From Bacteroidales bacterium (GTDB lineage: Bacteria > Bacteroidota > Bacteroidia > Bacteroidales > VadinHA17): 37,089 nt of DNA. The notes below the pieces were generated by a model. That model ran no database searches. It was not told where the DNA came from and worked only from the letters and a program-made list of their open reading frames with translations. The stretch is taken from assembly GCA_025454755.1 (NCBI GenBank), contig JALONV010000014.1:1-37089 (forward strand), in the 5' to 3' direction. The position numbers were made by a program, and so were the translations under genes. This document shows, piece after piece, positions 27,130 to 34,207 of the stretch; within the stretch, counting starts at the first letter, position 1, and every line of letters begins with the position of its first letter.

Positions 27130-27951
27130 TCAAACAATCTTCTTATTGATCCAGCTTATCAGAAAATCAAAAACCTCTTTCTTAAATGGTTCATTATGAA
27201 GCTCATGGTATCCTCCTTCCCAAATCTTTAATTCTGCCATTTTTGTTTTCACGGCAAATTCAATGCTTCCGTTAGGTGAACATATTTTGTCTTCACCACC
27301 GTGTACAAGCAGGAGGGGTACATTCAGCTCCGAAGCATGCGATAATGAATAATTGTTGAAACTCATCATCGTATGAAAGAGGCTTACTGACATTTTATCA
27401 TGAACAAGAGGATCATTTATATATTTTTCTATAATCTCCCTGTCGTGCGACAGATAGTTAACAGGAAGTCCGGTTTGCTGAACTAGTCCGGGTAAAATGC
27501 TTTTCATTATAGCCGCCAGCACCAATTTTGATTTGCCCGGTTCAAATGCCAGACGAAGTGTAGGATCCGTAACTATTGCCCCTTTTATCTTTGGATTTCT
27601 TGTTAGCAGGTAATTAAGTACTATCGATCCGCCAAGACTATGCCCGTATAAAAACAAAGGTAATCCGGAAAAGGTTTTATTCGATTCATCAATCATGATA
27701 TCAATCATTTCCATAAGGAGATCTCCATCCCTTACATGACCTCTCTTCCCTTCAGACCGGCCATGACCGGGAAGATCCACACCAGTTAATCCGATATCGC
27801 TTCCGTTGAATAATTCAGCCCAATGATCGTAACGTAGAATGTGTTCTCCATGCCCGTGTACCATAATAACTAAAGCGCGTAAATTATCTCCGGGGCTTTT
27901 GATAATTCCTTTAAGAATCTGTCCATTACTGAGAGCAATATTGTATTCCAT
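27130..27951 (-). CDS. Alpha/beta hydrolase, monoacylglycerol lipase / lysophospholipase-like
   Basis: The 273-residue protein has the alpha/beta-hydrolase oxyanion motif VHGHGEH, then DLPGHGRSEG, the nucleophile elbow GHSLG with Ser105, Asp221 in HGGEDKIC and His249 in GGYHELHNE. The triad is complete. The HGxGEH and SEG pattern with a cap of about 80 residues places it in the lysophospholipase / monoacylglycerol lipase group. No signal peptide is seen. It precedes the GSCFA gene by 12 bp, so the two may act on related esters. Confidence 0.9.
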   Translation of the reverse strand: MEYNIALSNGQILKGIIKSPGDNLRALVIMVHGHGEHILRYDHWAELFNGSDIGLTGVDLPGHGRSEGKRGHVRDGDLLMEMIDIMIDESNKTFSGLPLFLYGHSLGGSIVLNYLLTRNPKIKGAIVTDPTLRLAFEPGKSKLVLAAIMKSILPGLVQQTGLPVNYLSHDREIIEKYINDPLVHDKMSVSLFHTMMSFNNYSLSHASELNVPLLLVHGGEDKICSPNGSIEFAVKTKMAELKIWEGGYHELHNEPFKKEVFDFLISWINKKIV

Positions 27952-28107
27952 GGTTTTTTCTTTAAATGTACAAAAGTTGAAGGAACTAATTTATAAATAA
28001 TTTATACTGTCGCTTACTAATTAAGCCTATCTGATTAACTGTCTGCACTTTAGCAATTATCCTTCTTTAGAATAATCTTAGAATACAAGGATATTAGGAT
28101 ATTAAGA

Positions 28108-28139
28108 TTTGCTTATCTTTATATATACTCATATTTTTG
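28108..28139 (+). promoter_or_regulatory. Bacteroidota-type promoter of the ECF sigma factor gene
   Basis: TTTG at 28108-28111 is followed after 20 bp by TATTTTTG at 28132-28139, which matches TAnnTTTG exactly. The predicted transcript has a leader of about 20 bases before the ATG at 28166. A direct pair of GGATATTA octamers (28089-28104) lies just upstream of the -33 element. Confidence 0.78.
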
Positions 28140-28165
28140 CATGAACAAATTAAATAACAAGAGCT

Positions 28166-28672
28166 ATGACAACATTTGAATTCAACAACAGTTTGATCGG
28201 AATGAAGCCCAACCTCCAAAGGTTTGCCATGAGCCTTACTTCTGATCGCGACGATGCACTGGATCTTGTTCAGGACACATATTTAAAAGCAATCACATAT
28301 AAAGACAAGTTTGCCGACTTTACCAATCTTAAAGCCTGGGTATTTACAATAATGAAGAACACATTTATTAACAATTACAGGCGCGGAGTAAAAGAGAATA
28401 CCATTATCGACGGCACTAAAGATCTTTATTATATCAATCAGCCTCAGGACAAAGGATTCATTTCTCCAGAATCGAGTTATGCTGAAAATGAAATTGAAAA
28501 AGCAATAGATTCACTTGAAGATGAATTCAGGGTCCCGTTCAGGATGCACATCGAAGGCTACAAATACAAGGAAATAGCCGAAGAACTTGGTTTAAAGATA
28601 GGTACAGTAAAAAGCAGAATATTTTTCACGCGTCAGAAACTCATGCTGATGCTTAAGGATTACGTCAGGTAA
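28166..28672 (+). CDS. ECF-type RNA polymerase sigma factor
   Basis: The 168-residue protein has sigma region 2 (LTSDRDDALDLVQDTYLKAI and AWVFTIMKNTFINNYRR) and region 4 (EGYKYKEIAEELGLKIGTVKSRIFFTRQKL). It has no region 1.1 or 3, as in group 4 factors. It has its own primary-type promoter and terminator and no adjacent anti-sigma gene, so it is monocistronic and its regulator, if any, is elsewhere. It resembles the widely conserved free-standing ECF factor of Bacteroidota; the regulon cannot be inferred. Confidence 0.94.
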   Translation: MTTFEFNNSLIGMKPNLQRFAMSLTSDRDDALDLVQDTYLKAITYKDKFADFTNLKAWVFTIMKNTFINNYRRGVKENTIIDGTKDLYYINQPQDKGFISPESSYAENEIEKAIDSLEDEFRVPFRMHIEGYKYKEIAEELGLKIGTVKSRIFFTRQKLMLMLKDYVR

Positions 28673-28707
28673 TACTTGTTTTATTCAGGTTTAGTTTAGG
28701 GTAATCA

Positions 28708-28733
28708 GGGGCGTTTTGATAACGCCCCTTTTT
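28708..28733 (+). terminator. Rho-independent terminator of the ECF sigma gene
   Basis: A perfect 8-bp stem GGGGCGTT / AACGCCCC (28708-28715 and 28721-28728) with loop TTGAT is followed by five T residues, 35 bp after the stop. Confidence 0.93.
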
Positions 28734-28742
28734 ATATATTAA

Positions 28743-28821
28743 TTGCCCCTAAATTCCGCAAGGCGGAACTTCCTGATTATCTGATACTTAAAGAATCCCG
28801 CTTAGGCGGGACAGGGGGCAA
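28743..28821. repeat. REP-like paired GC-rich palindromic element, copy B
   Basis: Outer arms TTGCCCCT (28743-28750) and AGGGGGCAA (28813-28821) enclose two hairpins: TTCCGC-AAG-GCGGAA (28754-28768) and CCCGC-TTAG-GCGGG (28797-28810). The order and the CAGGGGGC end match copy A at 16010-16118, although stem bases differ compensatorily. It lies between the ECF terminator and the convergent lipoprotein gene. Confidence 0.75.
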
Positions 28822-28852
28822 GATTCAGACTTTTCAGACAGCCTCTTCTTAT

Positions 28853-29902
28853 TTATTTTCTGATTGATCTGTAAACTATTCCTGCCAATACAAAAATCAG
28901 AAACACTCCTGTCACAACCCATGCCCATTTGTTGGGTGTTTTTGATTCAGCCCATATCACATATGGTTCTGTAATGAAAAAATCTGATTTGACTGGCCAT
29001 TGCATGACACCTGTTGAATCAGCAAAGCCGTTTGCTCCAATAAGTTCTCCCGGCATTATTATTCTGAGAGTGTAGTCATCGAAACTAAAAAAGAGCTTTT
29101 CTGTTATAACATTTGCTGCAGAATCTGCTTCAGTTTGAAATTTCTGTCCATTTTCCTTGCCAAGAAACTCCCTGAGAATTATTCCATTGTTCCAAAGAGA
29201 ATCAAAATTATCACCGGTGGTCTCAATAAGCTTTATTAATTCATCTTCACGTGCCTTAAGTGTCTCCTTCGACAAATCAGGTCCGGTTTTCCCATCAGTA
29301 AGCTTTACGAATTCAGCCGACCATTCCGAAACCATGCATTTCAGGAACCAGTAGTCTGTTTTCTTGCTTATTGTATCATCCAGGGCTCTGTATTTCAAAC
29401 TGTCGGGACCATCCTTTTTTTCATCAGTTATAATATCAGGAGAATAGAACCATTTTAATTCATCATCATTCAGGAAATCAGAAGCAGGATAACCATAATC
29501 AAGTCTTTTTTCGACAATTTCCGCAAACCTGTATTCGGTATTGAACCATTTGAAGGTTCTTTTAAACTCTGTTCTGCGGTGTGCCTCCCTGTTTCCTCCG
29601 CTATCGGCAAGATATGCCTGGTTTAATTCTTCAACATTTCTGAACAGCTTCTCTGCTCTTTTCACCCAGATCGTATCCTCTCCCCCGTCAGTCTCAATAG
29701 AATCCCTTACTGTCCAGGTGCTGTCAAAAGGCACCTGAATCTGAGAGATCTCGAACTTGTTCTGCATGTTCTTCATTTCAATTTTCCGTGTGATTGATCC
29801 GTCAGGATGAACAATGTCTGTCACGACAGTTTCAGGTTCATCGCAGGAAACAATCATTACCAGGATAAACGATATTGCAAGTTTCAGTGATTTAGTCTTC
29901 AT
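28853..29902 (-). CDS. Predicted lipoprotein with C-terminal membrane helix, third gene of an ECF operon
   Basis: The 349-residue product has a lipoprotein signal (SFILVMIVSC, Cys near residue 20), a roughly 295-residue extracytoplasmic region rich in charged and aromatic residues, and a C-terminal membrane helix (WAWVVTGVFLIFVLAGIVY) with a basic end. The presence of both a lipid anchor and a terminal helix is unusual. I do not recognise the family. The gene lies 4 bp after the anti-sigma-like gene and so belongs to the ECF sigma operon, where the third gene is often a sensor or target of the anti-sigma factor. That role is inference. Confidence 0.75.
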   Translation of the reverse strand: MKTKSLKLAISFILVMIVSCDEPETVVTDIVHPDGSITRKIEMKNMQNKFEISQIQVPFDSTWTVRDSIETDGGEDTIWVKRAEKLFRNVEELNQAYLADSGGNREAHRRTEFKRTFKWFNTEYRFAEIVEKRLDYGYPASDFLNDDELKWFYSPDIITDEKKDGPDSLKYRALDDTISKKTDYWFLKCMVSEWSAEFVKLTDGKTGPDLSKETLKAREDELIKLIETTGDNFDSLWNNGIILREFLGKENGQKFQTEADSAANVITEKLFFSFDDYTLRIIMPGELIGANGFADSTGVMQWPVKSDFFITEPYVIWAESKTPNKWAWVVTGVFLIFVLAGIVYRSIRK

Positions 29903-29906
29903 AGCA

Positions 29907-30449
29907 TTACAGATTAAATTTCTTTTTATTCGCTTCCGTTAGTTTCTCTTCCAGTATTTTCTTCAGTTCCGGATCATCTTCAATGATCCGTAAAAGGTCT
30001 TTGTATCTGTGCTCCATTTCATTATAAGAATCCAACAATTCCTTTACCTGTTTTCCGGTAAATGAAACACGACCGGTTTTCAGCCTGAGTCTTGTCAGCT
30101 TGTCCAGAATTATATTGTCATCCGGAACAGCCGGATTCATTCTGACAAACTGATTGCCTGCCGGTATTGTTTGAATTTCAAGCTTTTCTATCCTCCTTAA
30201 GATCAGTGACTGCTGGTATATGAATAAACCCACAAGAAATACGGCAACAGTGACCAATGCACTTCTCATCCAGCCGATATATACCCAGCCAAACAGATAA
30301 TCGAAGAGATTGAATTCTGACTTTGCCTTTACCGGAGACTGCTGAATCCTGTTCATAATTCTCTCCTCAATATCAGTTGGTTCAGAAAGAAGTGGCTTTG
30401 ACGCTTTCAGCTGATCAAGGAGTTTCTCATATTTTTCATCCTTTTTCAT
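29907..30449 (-). CDS. Single-pass membrane protein, probable anti-sigma factor
   Basis: Starting from the ATG at 30449 (MKKDEKYEKLLDQLK), the 180-residue protein has a helical cytoplasmic N terminus of about 65 residues. One membrane helix follows (SALVTVAVFLVGLFIY), then an extracytoplasmic part with a C-terminal coiled-coil-like, charged region. There is no zinc HxxxCxxC motif, so it is not a classical ZAS-type anti-sigma factor. The longer frame from 30494 would overlap the sigma gene by 44 bp and is less likely. The start is one base after the sigma factor stop, the usual layout of sigma/anti-sigma pairs. The call depends on topology and position. Confidence 0.72.
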   Translation of the reverse strand: MKKDEKYEKLLDQLKASKPLLSEPTDIEERIMNRIQQSPVKAKSEFNLFDYLFGWVYIGWMRSALVTVAVFLVGLFIYQQSLILRRIEKLEIQTIPAGNQFVRMNPAVPDDNIILDKLTRLRLKTGRVSFTGKQVKELLDSYNEMEHRYKDLLRIIEDDPELKKILEEKLTEANKKKFNL

Positions 30450-30450
30450 T

Positions 30451-30996
30451 TCACAGATATTTTTCAAGCATTGCACCAATGTTTTTTCTGGCATAATGGA
30501 GGTTTGCCTTGATGTTTCTCCTGCTCATCCCTGTAATTGACGATATCTCTTCTGGTGTCATCTCCTCGAGGTCGCTAAGCACAAATACAGACTTTTGTCT
30601 GGGGCTCAGTTTTTCTGTCAGAAGATTTATAATCATTGCTGTTTCCCTGTTATCAAGGGCTGAGGAATTTTTTTCAGAAAAATGATTTGCAATCATTGCC
30701 CAGGTTTTGTCATCGGCTCTCTCTTCAATATGTCTCTTTTTCATTCTCATTTGATCGTAACACTTGTTCACTACAATCCTGTACAACCATGTTTTATAAC
30801 TTTCAGCAGATTTGATCCTTTTCAATTTCTCCCATACAGTTATCATGGTTTCCTGAACAACATCTTTAGCAAGATCCTCATCGCCAAGCATCCTGAAAGC
30901 CACAGAGAATGCAAAAGGCGAAGATATCCCTATGAGCTTTCTGAAATTCTGCAGATTGCCATTTCTGCACTCCTCTATTAATCCCGGATCGACCAC
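30451..30996 (-). CDS. ECF-type RNA polymerase sigma factor with adjacent anti-sigma-like gene
   Basis: The 181-residue protein has sigma region 2 (FRMLGDEDLAKDVVQETMITVWEKL, core DLAKDVVQETM) and region 4 (LSDLEEMTPEEISSITGMSRRNIKANLHYAR). The start is a GTG at 30996 with no good ATG near. It is the first gene of a tight operon with the anti-sigma-like and lipoprotein genes. Region 4 has the RRNIKANLHYARK form, common in Bacteroidota ECF factors paired with membrane anti-sigma factors. The inducing signal and regulon are unknown. Confidence 0.92.
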   Translation of the reverse strand: MVDPGLIEECRNGNLQNFRKLIGISSPFAFSVAFRMLGDEDLAKDVVQETMITVWEKLKRIKSAESYKTWLYRIVVNKCYDQMRMKKRHIEERADDKTWAMIANHFSEKNSSALDNRETAMIINLLTEKLSPRQKSVFVLSDLEEMTPEEISSITGMSRRNIKANLHYARKNIGAMLEKYL

Positions 30997-31066
30997 AATT
31001 GTGATGTTTTCTGTTATAAAGACGTATTAATTTAAGAAAGGTAAAAAGAAATAATAATAAAATCCA

Positions 31067-31189
31067 TTAACCGCAAAGAGCGCAAAGTTCCGATAGCTAT
31101 CGGAATTACGCAAAGGACACAAAGTAATTCCGAATTGGTTAACTTCTTTGCGTCCTTAGTTCTTGATCCTTAGCGGCCTTTGCGGTTAA
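31067..31189. repeat. Long inverted-repeat intergenic element with nested 18-bp palindrome
   Basis: TTAACCGCAAAG (31067-31078) and CTTTGCGGTTAA (31178-31189) are exact reverse complements bounding 123 bp. Inside are degenerate CGCAAAG-type 9-bp units on the left, TTTGCG units on the right, and a perfect palindrome TTCCGATAGCTATCGGAA at 31088-31105. It lies between the ECF operon and the end of queG. It has no coding potential and resembles dispersed intergenic repeats of Bacteroidota. Confidence 0.8.
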
Positions 31190-31197
31190 ATCTTCTA

Positions 31198-32142
31198 TTA
31201 ATCCATAGATCGGATTGCGGCGGAGATATTGCGCTTAAGATCGGCGAACTTGATTCTCTCCATTGAAGTGTTACCGAACAGTAGTTTGAACTGATCCTCA
31301 GTAAGCGACTGCCAATCCTCACGGGTCAACCTGGCAATTCTTTCGTCAATAGCGAATTCCGGATGGGAATTCAGAGGAGCATTCTGATTCCAGGGACACA
31401 CTTCCTGACATCTGTCGCAGGCATATATTCTTCCCCCGAGCTTCGGTATGATCTCTTCAGGTATAGGCCCCCTGTTTCCTATAGTAAGATTGGAAATACA
31501 TTTTCTTGCATCAATTGTTCTGTTGCTATTGATGGCACCTGTCGGGCATGCCTCAATGCATAACCTGCATTCTCCGCAGTAATCTTTTATATAAGGTTTA
31601 TCGTACTCAAGGTCTATGTTCAGCATCAGTACCCCGATAAAGAAAAATGATCCTATTTCCTTACTGATCACAATTGAATGTTTTCCCTGCCATCCCAGGC
31701 CTGCCTCCTGGGCCCATCCCTTCTCAAAAAGAGGATCCGAATCAACAAATGCTTTCCCTTCACATCCCGGAACTTTCTCTTTTACAAAGTCAAGAAGCTT
31801 CTCTAGCTTTTTTTCAATAACATCATGATAATTTGTTCCATAAGTATATCTGGACAGGAGAGGTGCAGTCGGATCTTTTTGTTTCAATTCTGAGTAATAA
31901 CTGAATCCGACAACAACAAGCGACCGGGTACCTGGGAACAGTAACTGAGGATCTTCACGTTTTTCTGTATTCCTCTCAAGGTAGCCCATCCTGTCGTGCA
32001 TTCCTTCTTCAACCCATTTTTTCAATACTTCCGTTCTTTCTGACAGCTTGCGGGATTCAGCGATTCCACATATATCAAAATCAAGTTCTCTGGCTTTTCT
32101 CCTGATTTGTTCCGATAATTTTCCAGTTTCTGCTGCCGTCAT
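31198..32142 (-). CDS. queG: Epoxyqueuosine reductase
   Basis: QueG carries out the last step of queuosine synthesis, reducing epoxyqueuosine in tRNA with a cobalamin cofactor and two [4Fe-4S] clusters. The 314-residue protein has the N-terminal conserved DICGIAESRKL, RYTYGTNYHDVI and GWQGKHSIVISKEIGSFFFIG. It then has the ferredoxin-type motifs CGECRLCIEACPTGAI and CDRCQEVCPWNQ. The length is right for the short form without the HEAT-repeat tail. It is the last gene of the SUF run, 9 bp after sufT, which would supply the clusters it needs. Confidence 0.96.
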   Translation of the reverse strand: MTAAETGKLSEQIRRKARELDFDICGIAESRKLSERTEVLKKWVEEGMHDRMGYLERNTEKREDPQLLFPGTRSLVVVGFSYYSELKQKDPTAPLLSRYTYGTNYHDVIEKKLEKLLDFVKEKVPGCEGKAFVDSDPLFEKGWAQEAGLGWQGKHSIVISKEIGSFFFIGVLMLNIDLEYDKPYIKDYCGECRLCIEACPTGAINSNRTIDARKCISNLTIGNRGPIPEEIIPKLGGRIYACDRCQEVCPWNQNAPLNSHPEFAIDERIARLTREDWQSLTEDQFKLLFGNTSMERIKFADLKRNISAAIRSMD

Positions 32143-32151
32143 AAAAGTTAT

Positions 32152-32472
32152 TTAAAGGAATCCGAGTTCAAGCTTTGCCTCATCGCTGAGCATACTCTTG
32201 TCCCACCGGGGTGAGAATGTCAGTTTGAGGTCGATATCCTTTACTCCTTTTGTTCCGCCAACCTTGTACTTCACCTCTTCAATAAGCTGTTCTGCCATCG
32301 GACAATTCGGTGCGGTAAGAGTCATGGTAATATGGGCGATATGATCGTCATCAACGCTGATACTGTAAATCAAACCAAGATCATATATATTGACAGGTAT
32401 CTCCGGATCAAAAATGCTCTTCAGCACTCCCATGATCCTGGTTTCTATTTCTAACTGTTCATTAGCATCCAT
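32152..32472 (-). CDS. sufT: SufT / MIP18-family (DUF59) Fe-S assembly protein
   Basis: The 106-residue protein is a single DUF59 domain: DPEIPVNIYDLGLIY near the N terminus, TLTAPNCPMAEQL with the conserved Cys, and a C-terminal FSPRWDKSMLSDEAKLELG. SufT and its relatives help the maturation or delivery of Fe-S clusters. It lies downstream of sufE behind a 39-bp spacer made mostly of TCTTTTR heptamers, and 9 bp upstream of queG. The context firmly supports a SUF role. Confidence 0.93.
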   Translation of the reverse strand: MDANEQLEIETRIMGVLKSIFDPEIPVNIYDLGLIYSISVDDDHIAHITMTLTAPNCPMAEQLIEEVKYKVGGTKGVKDIDLKLTFSPRWDKSMLSDEAKLELGFL

Positions 32473-32479
32473 CTCTTCT

Positions 32480-32521
32480 TCTTTTGTCTTTGGTCTTTTA
32501 TCTTTTGTCTTTTATCTTCCT
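32480..32521 (+). repeat. Tandem array of six heptanucleotide units, consensus TCTTTT(A/G)
   Basis: From 32480 the units are TCTTTTG, TCTTTGG, TCTTTTA, TCTTTTG, TCTTTTA and TCTTCCT, in strict 7-bp register. The array fills the sufT-sufE spacer and, on the minus strand, supplies the sufE stop codon at 32514-32512. Confidence 0.88.
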
Positions 32522-32961
32522 TCGCCTGATGCCTGATGCCTGTCGCCCGTCGCCTTATATGCCATCGCATAAAGTTTCATCTGTCGCACCATCGACAACA
32601 GACCATTAGATCTGGTTGGTGAAAGATTCTGCCTCAGTCCTATCTTATCGATAAAATAAAGTTCTGCAGAGATGATCTCATCCGGAGTTCTGCCGGAGAG
32701 AACTCTTATAAGCAATCCTACAATCCCTTTTGTAATAATTGCATCACTATCGGCTGAGAAAAAGACATGATCATCCCTTAATTCGGGATGCAGCCAAACC
32801 TTGGATTGACATCCTTCGATCAGGAAATCCCTGGTTTTGAATTTTGAATCAATAGCAGGAAGGTCTTTCCCCATATCGATGAGAAGATTATATTTATCCA
32901 TCCAGTCATCAAATACCGAAAACTCATCAACTATAGTGTCCTGAACCTGGGTAACTGTCAT
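32512..32961 (-). CDS. sufE: SufE cysteine desulfurase-associated sulfur acceptor
   Basis: SufE accepts persulfide from SufS and passes it to SufBCD. The 149-residue protein has the acceptor Cys51 in IEGCQSKVWL and the family blocks GLLIRVLSGRTPDEI and LSPTRSNGLLSMVRQMKLYA. The conserved part ends at about AMAYK. The last roughly 12 residues (ATGDRHQASGEGR) are encoded by the heptanucleotide array at 32524-32551 and by the end of the 32480-32521 array, which provides the stop. The tail is therefore probably a recent repeat-derived addition. It lies 10 bp after sufS. Confidence 0.95.
   Translation of the reverse strand: MTVTQVQDTIVDEFSVFDDWMDKYNLLIDMGKDLPAIDSKFKTRDFLIEGCQSKVWLHPELRDDHVFFSADSDAIITKGIVGLLIRVLSGRTPDEIISAELYFIDKIGLRQNLSPTRSNGLLSMVRQMKLYAMAYKATGDRHQASGEGR
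32524..32551 (+). repeat. Four heptanucleotide units inside the 3' end of sufE
   Basis: The units GCCTGAT, GCCTGAT, GCCTGTC and GCCCGTC are in strict 7-bp register and followed by a partial GCC. They are a different sequence from the neighbouring TCTTTTR array, with only two bases between the two. They encode most of the SufE tail; gain or loss of a unit would shift its frame. Confidence 0.85.
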
Positions 32962-32971
32962 ACCTTTTAAT

Positions 32972-34207
32972 CTAAGAAAACATGGAGATCACCTTTTCAA
33001 TTCCCGTGCCAAGGATGTTGATCTCTTCTTTTGTATTGTAAAAGCACATCGAAGCGCGCACGGTACCATCAATGCCGAACCTGTCCATCACCGGCTGGGC
33101 GCAATGCGTGCCTGTTCTGACAGCAATGCCAAGTTTATCAAGCACCATGCCTGTATCGTACTGGTGAATGTTGTTCAGGAGAAATGAAATTGTGGAAATC
33201 TTTGCTGGAGAATTTCCATATATTTTCAATCCTTTAATTCCTGCTAATCGTGTTGCAGCATACTCCAGGAGTTCCTGTTCTCTTGCAGCAATATTTTCCC
33301 GGCCGATTGACAGAACATAATCAAGTGCAGTTCCGAGACCGATTGCTCCCGGGAAGTTCATAGTTCCGGCTTCGAATTTGAAAGGCAGTTCATTGTAAGT
33401 TGTCTTTTCAAAGGTCACATTCTCAACCATATCACCACCACCCTGATAGGGCGGCATATCGGTCAGCCATTTTTCTTTGCCATAGAGGACACCTATGCCT
33501 GTCGGTCCGTAAATCTTATGTCCTGAGAAAGCATAGAAATCGCAATCCAGCTTTTCAACATCAGTCACTCCATGCTGAATCCCCTGGGCACCATCAATGA
33601 GCACCGGGATATTCATGGCGTGAGCTGCTTCAATGATCTCATTAACTGGTAATATAGTCCCCAGTGCATTTGAGACCTGTGTCACTGCTACAAGCCTGGT
33701 TTTTGCAGACAGGATTTTATGATACTCTTCCGGAATAATCTCACCATTATCATTAACCGGAATGATTTTAAGTTTTGCGCCTTTCCGGTCGCACATCATC
33801 TGCCAGGGAACAATGTTTGCATGATGTTCGAGATTGCTGATTATTATCTCATCGCCTTTCTTAATGAAACGCTCTCCGAAAGAAAATGCAACAGCATTTA
33901 TTGAAGCTGTTGTGCCCGAAGTGAAGACTATCTCCTCTCTTTTGTCTGCATTTATGAAAGACCTTACCTTCTCCCTGGCTTTTTCGTATTCTTCAGAAGC
34001 CCTGTCGCTTATTGCATGAACGCCACGATGAATATTTGCATTATACGTTGTGTATACTTCATTCATGGTATCTATTACACATTGTGGCTTTTGTGTAGTA
34101 GCTCCGTTGTCGAAATATACAAGCGGTTTGCCATATACCTTTGTATTAAGGATCGGGAAGTCGGCTCTTATTTCTGCGATATTTTTCACTTCAGAAAAAT
34201 TAACCAC
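32972..34207 (-). CDS. sufS: SufS-type cysteine desulfurase
   Basis: This PLP enzyme takes sulfur from cysteine for Fe-S assembly. The PLP Lys is in FSGHKIYGPTGIGVLYG, the catalytic Cys in RTGTHCAQPVM, and the group II signature regions EHHANIVPWQ and RHGVH-like NIHRGVHAISDRA are present. The conserved protein begins about at KNIAEIRADFPIL. The open frame extends to an ATG at 34324, but that puts about 39 residues inside sufD coding sequence. I chose a GTG at 34207, which overlaps the sufD end by 8 bp; a GTG at 34189 is the alternative. It is between sufD and sufE in the operon. Confidence 0.93.
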   Translation of the reverse strand: MVNFSEVKNIAEIRADFPILNTKVYGKPLVYFDNGATTQKPQCVIDTMNEVYTTYNANIHRGVHAISDRASEEYEKAREKVRSFINADKREEIVFTSGTTASINAVAFSFGERFIKKGDEIIISNLEHHANIVPWQMMCDRKGAKLKIIPVNDNGEIIPEEYHKILSAKTRLVAVTQVSNALGTILPVNEIIEAAHAMNIPVLIDGAQGIQHGVTDVEKLDCDFYAFSGHKIYGPTGIGVLYGKEKWLTDMPPYQGGGDMVENVTFEKTTYNELPFKFEAGTMNFPGAIGLGTALDYVLSIGRENIAAREQELLEYAATRLAGIKGLKIYGNSPAKISTISFLLNNIHQYDTGMVLDKLGIAVRTGTHCAQPVMDRFGIDGTVRASMCFYNTKEEINILGTGIEKVISMFS

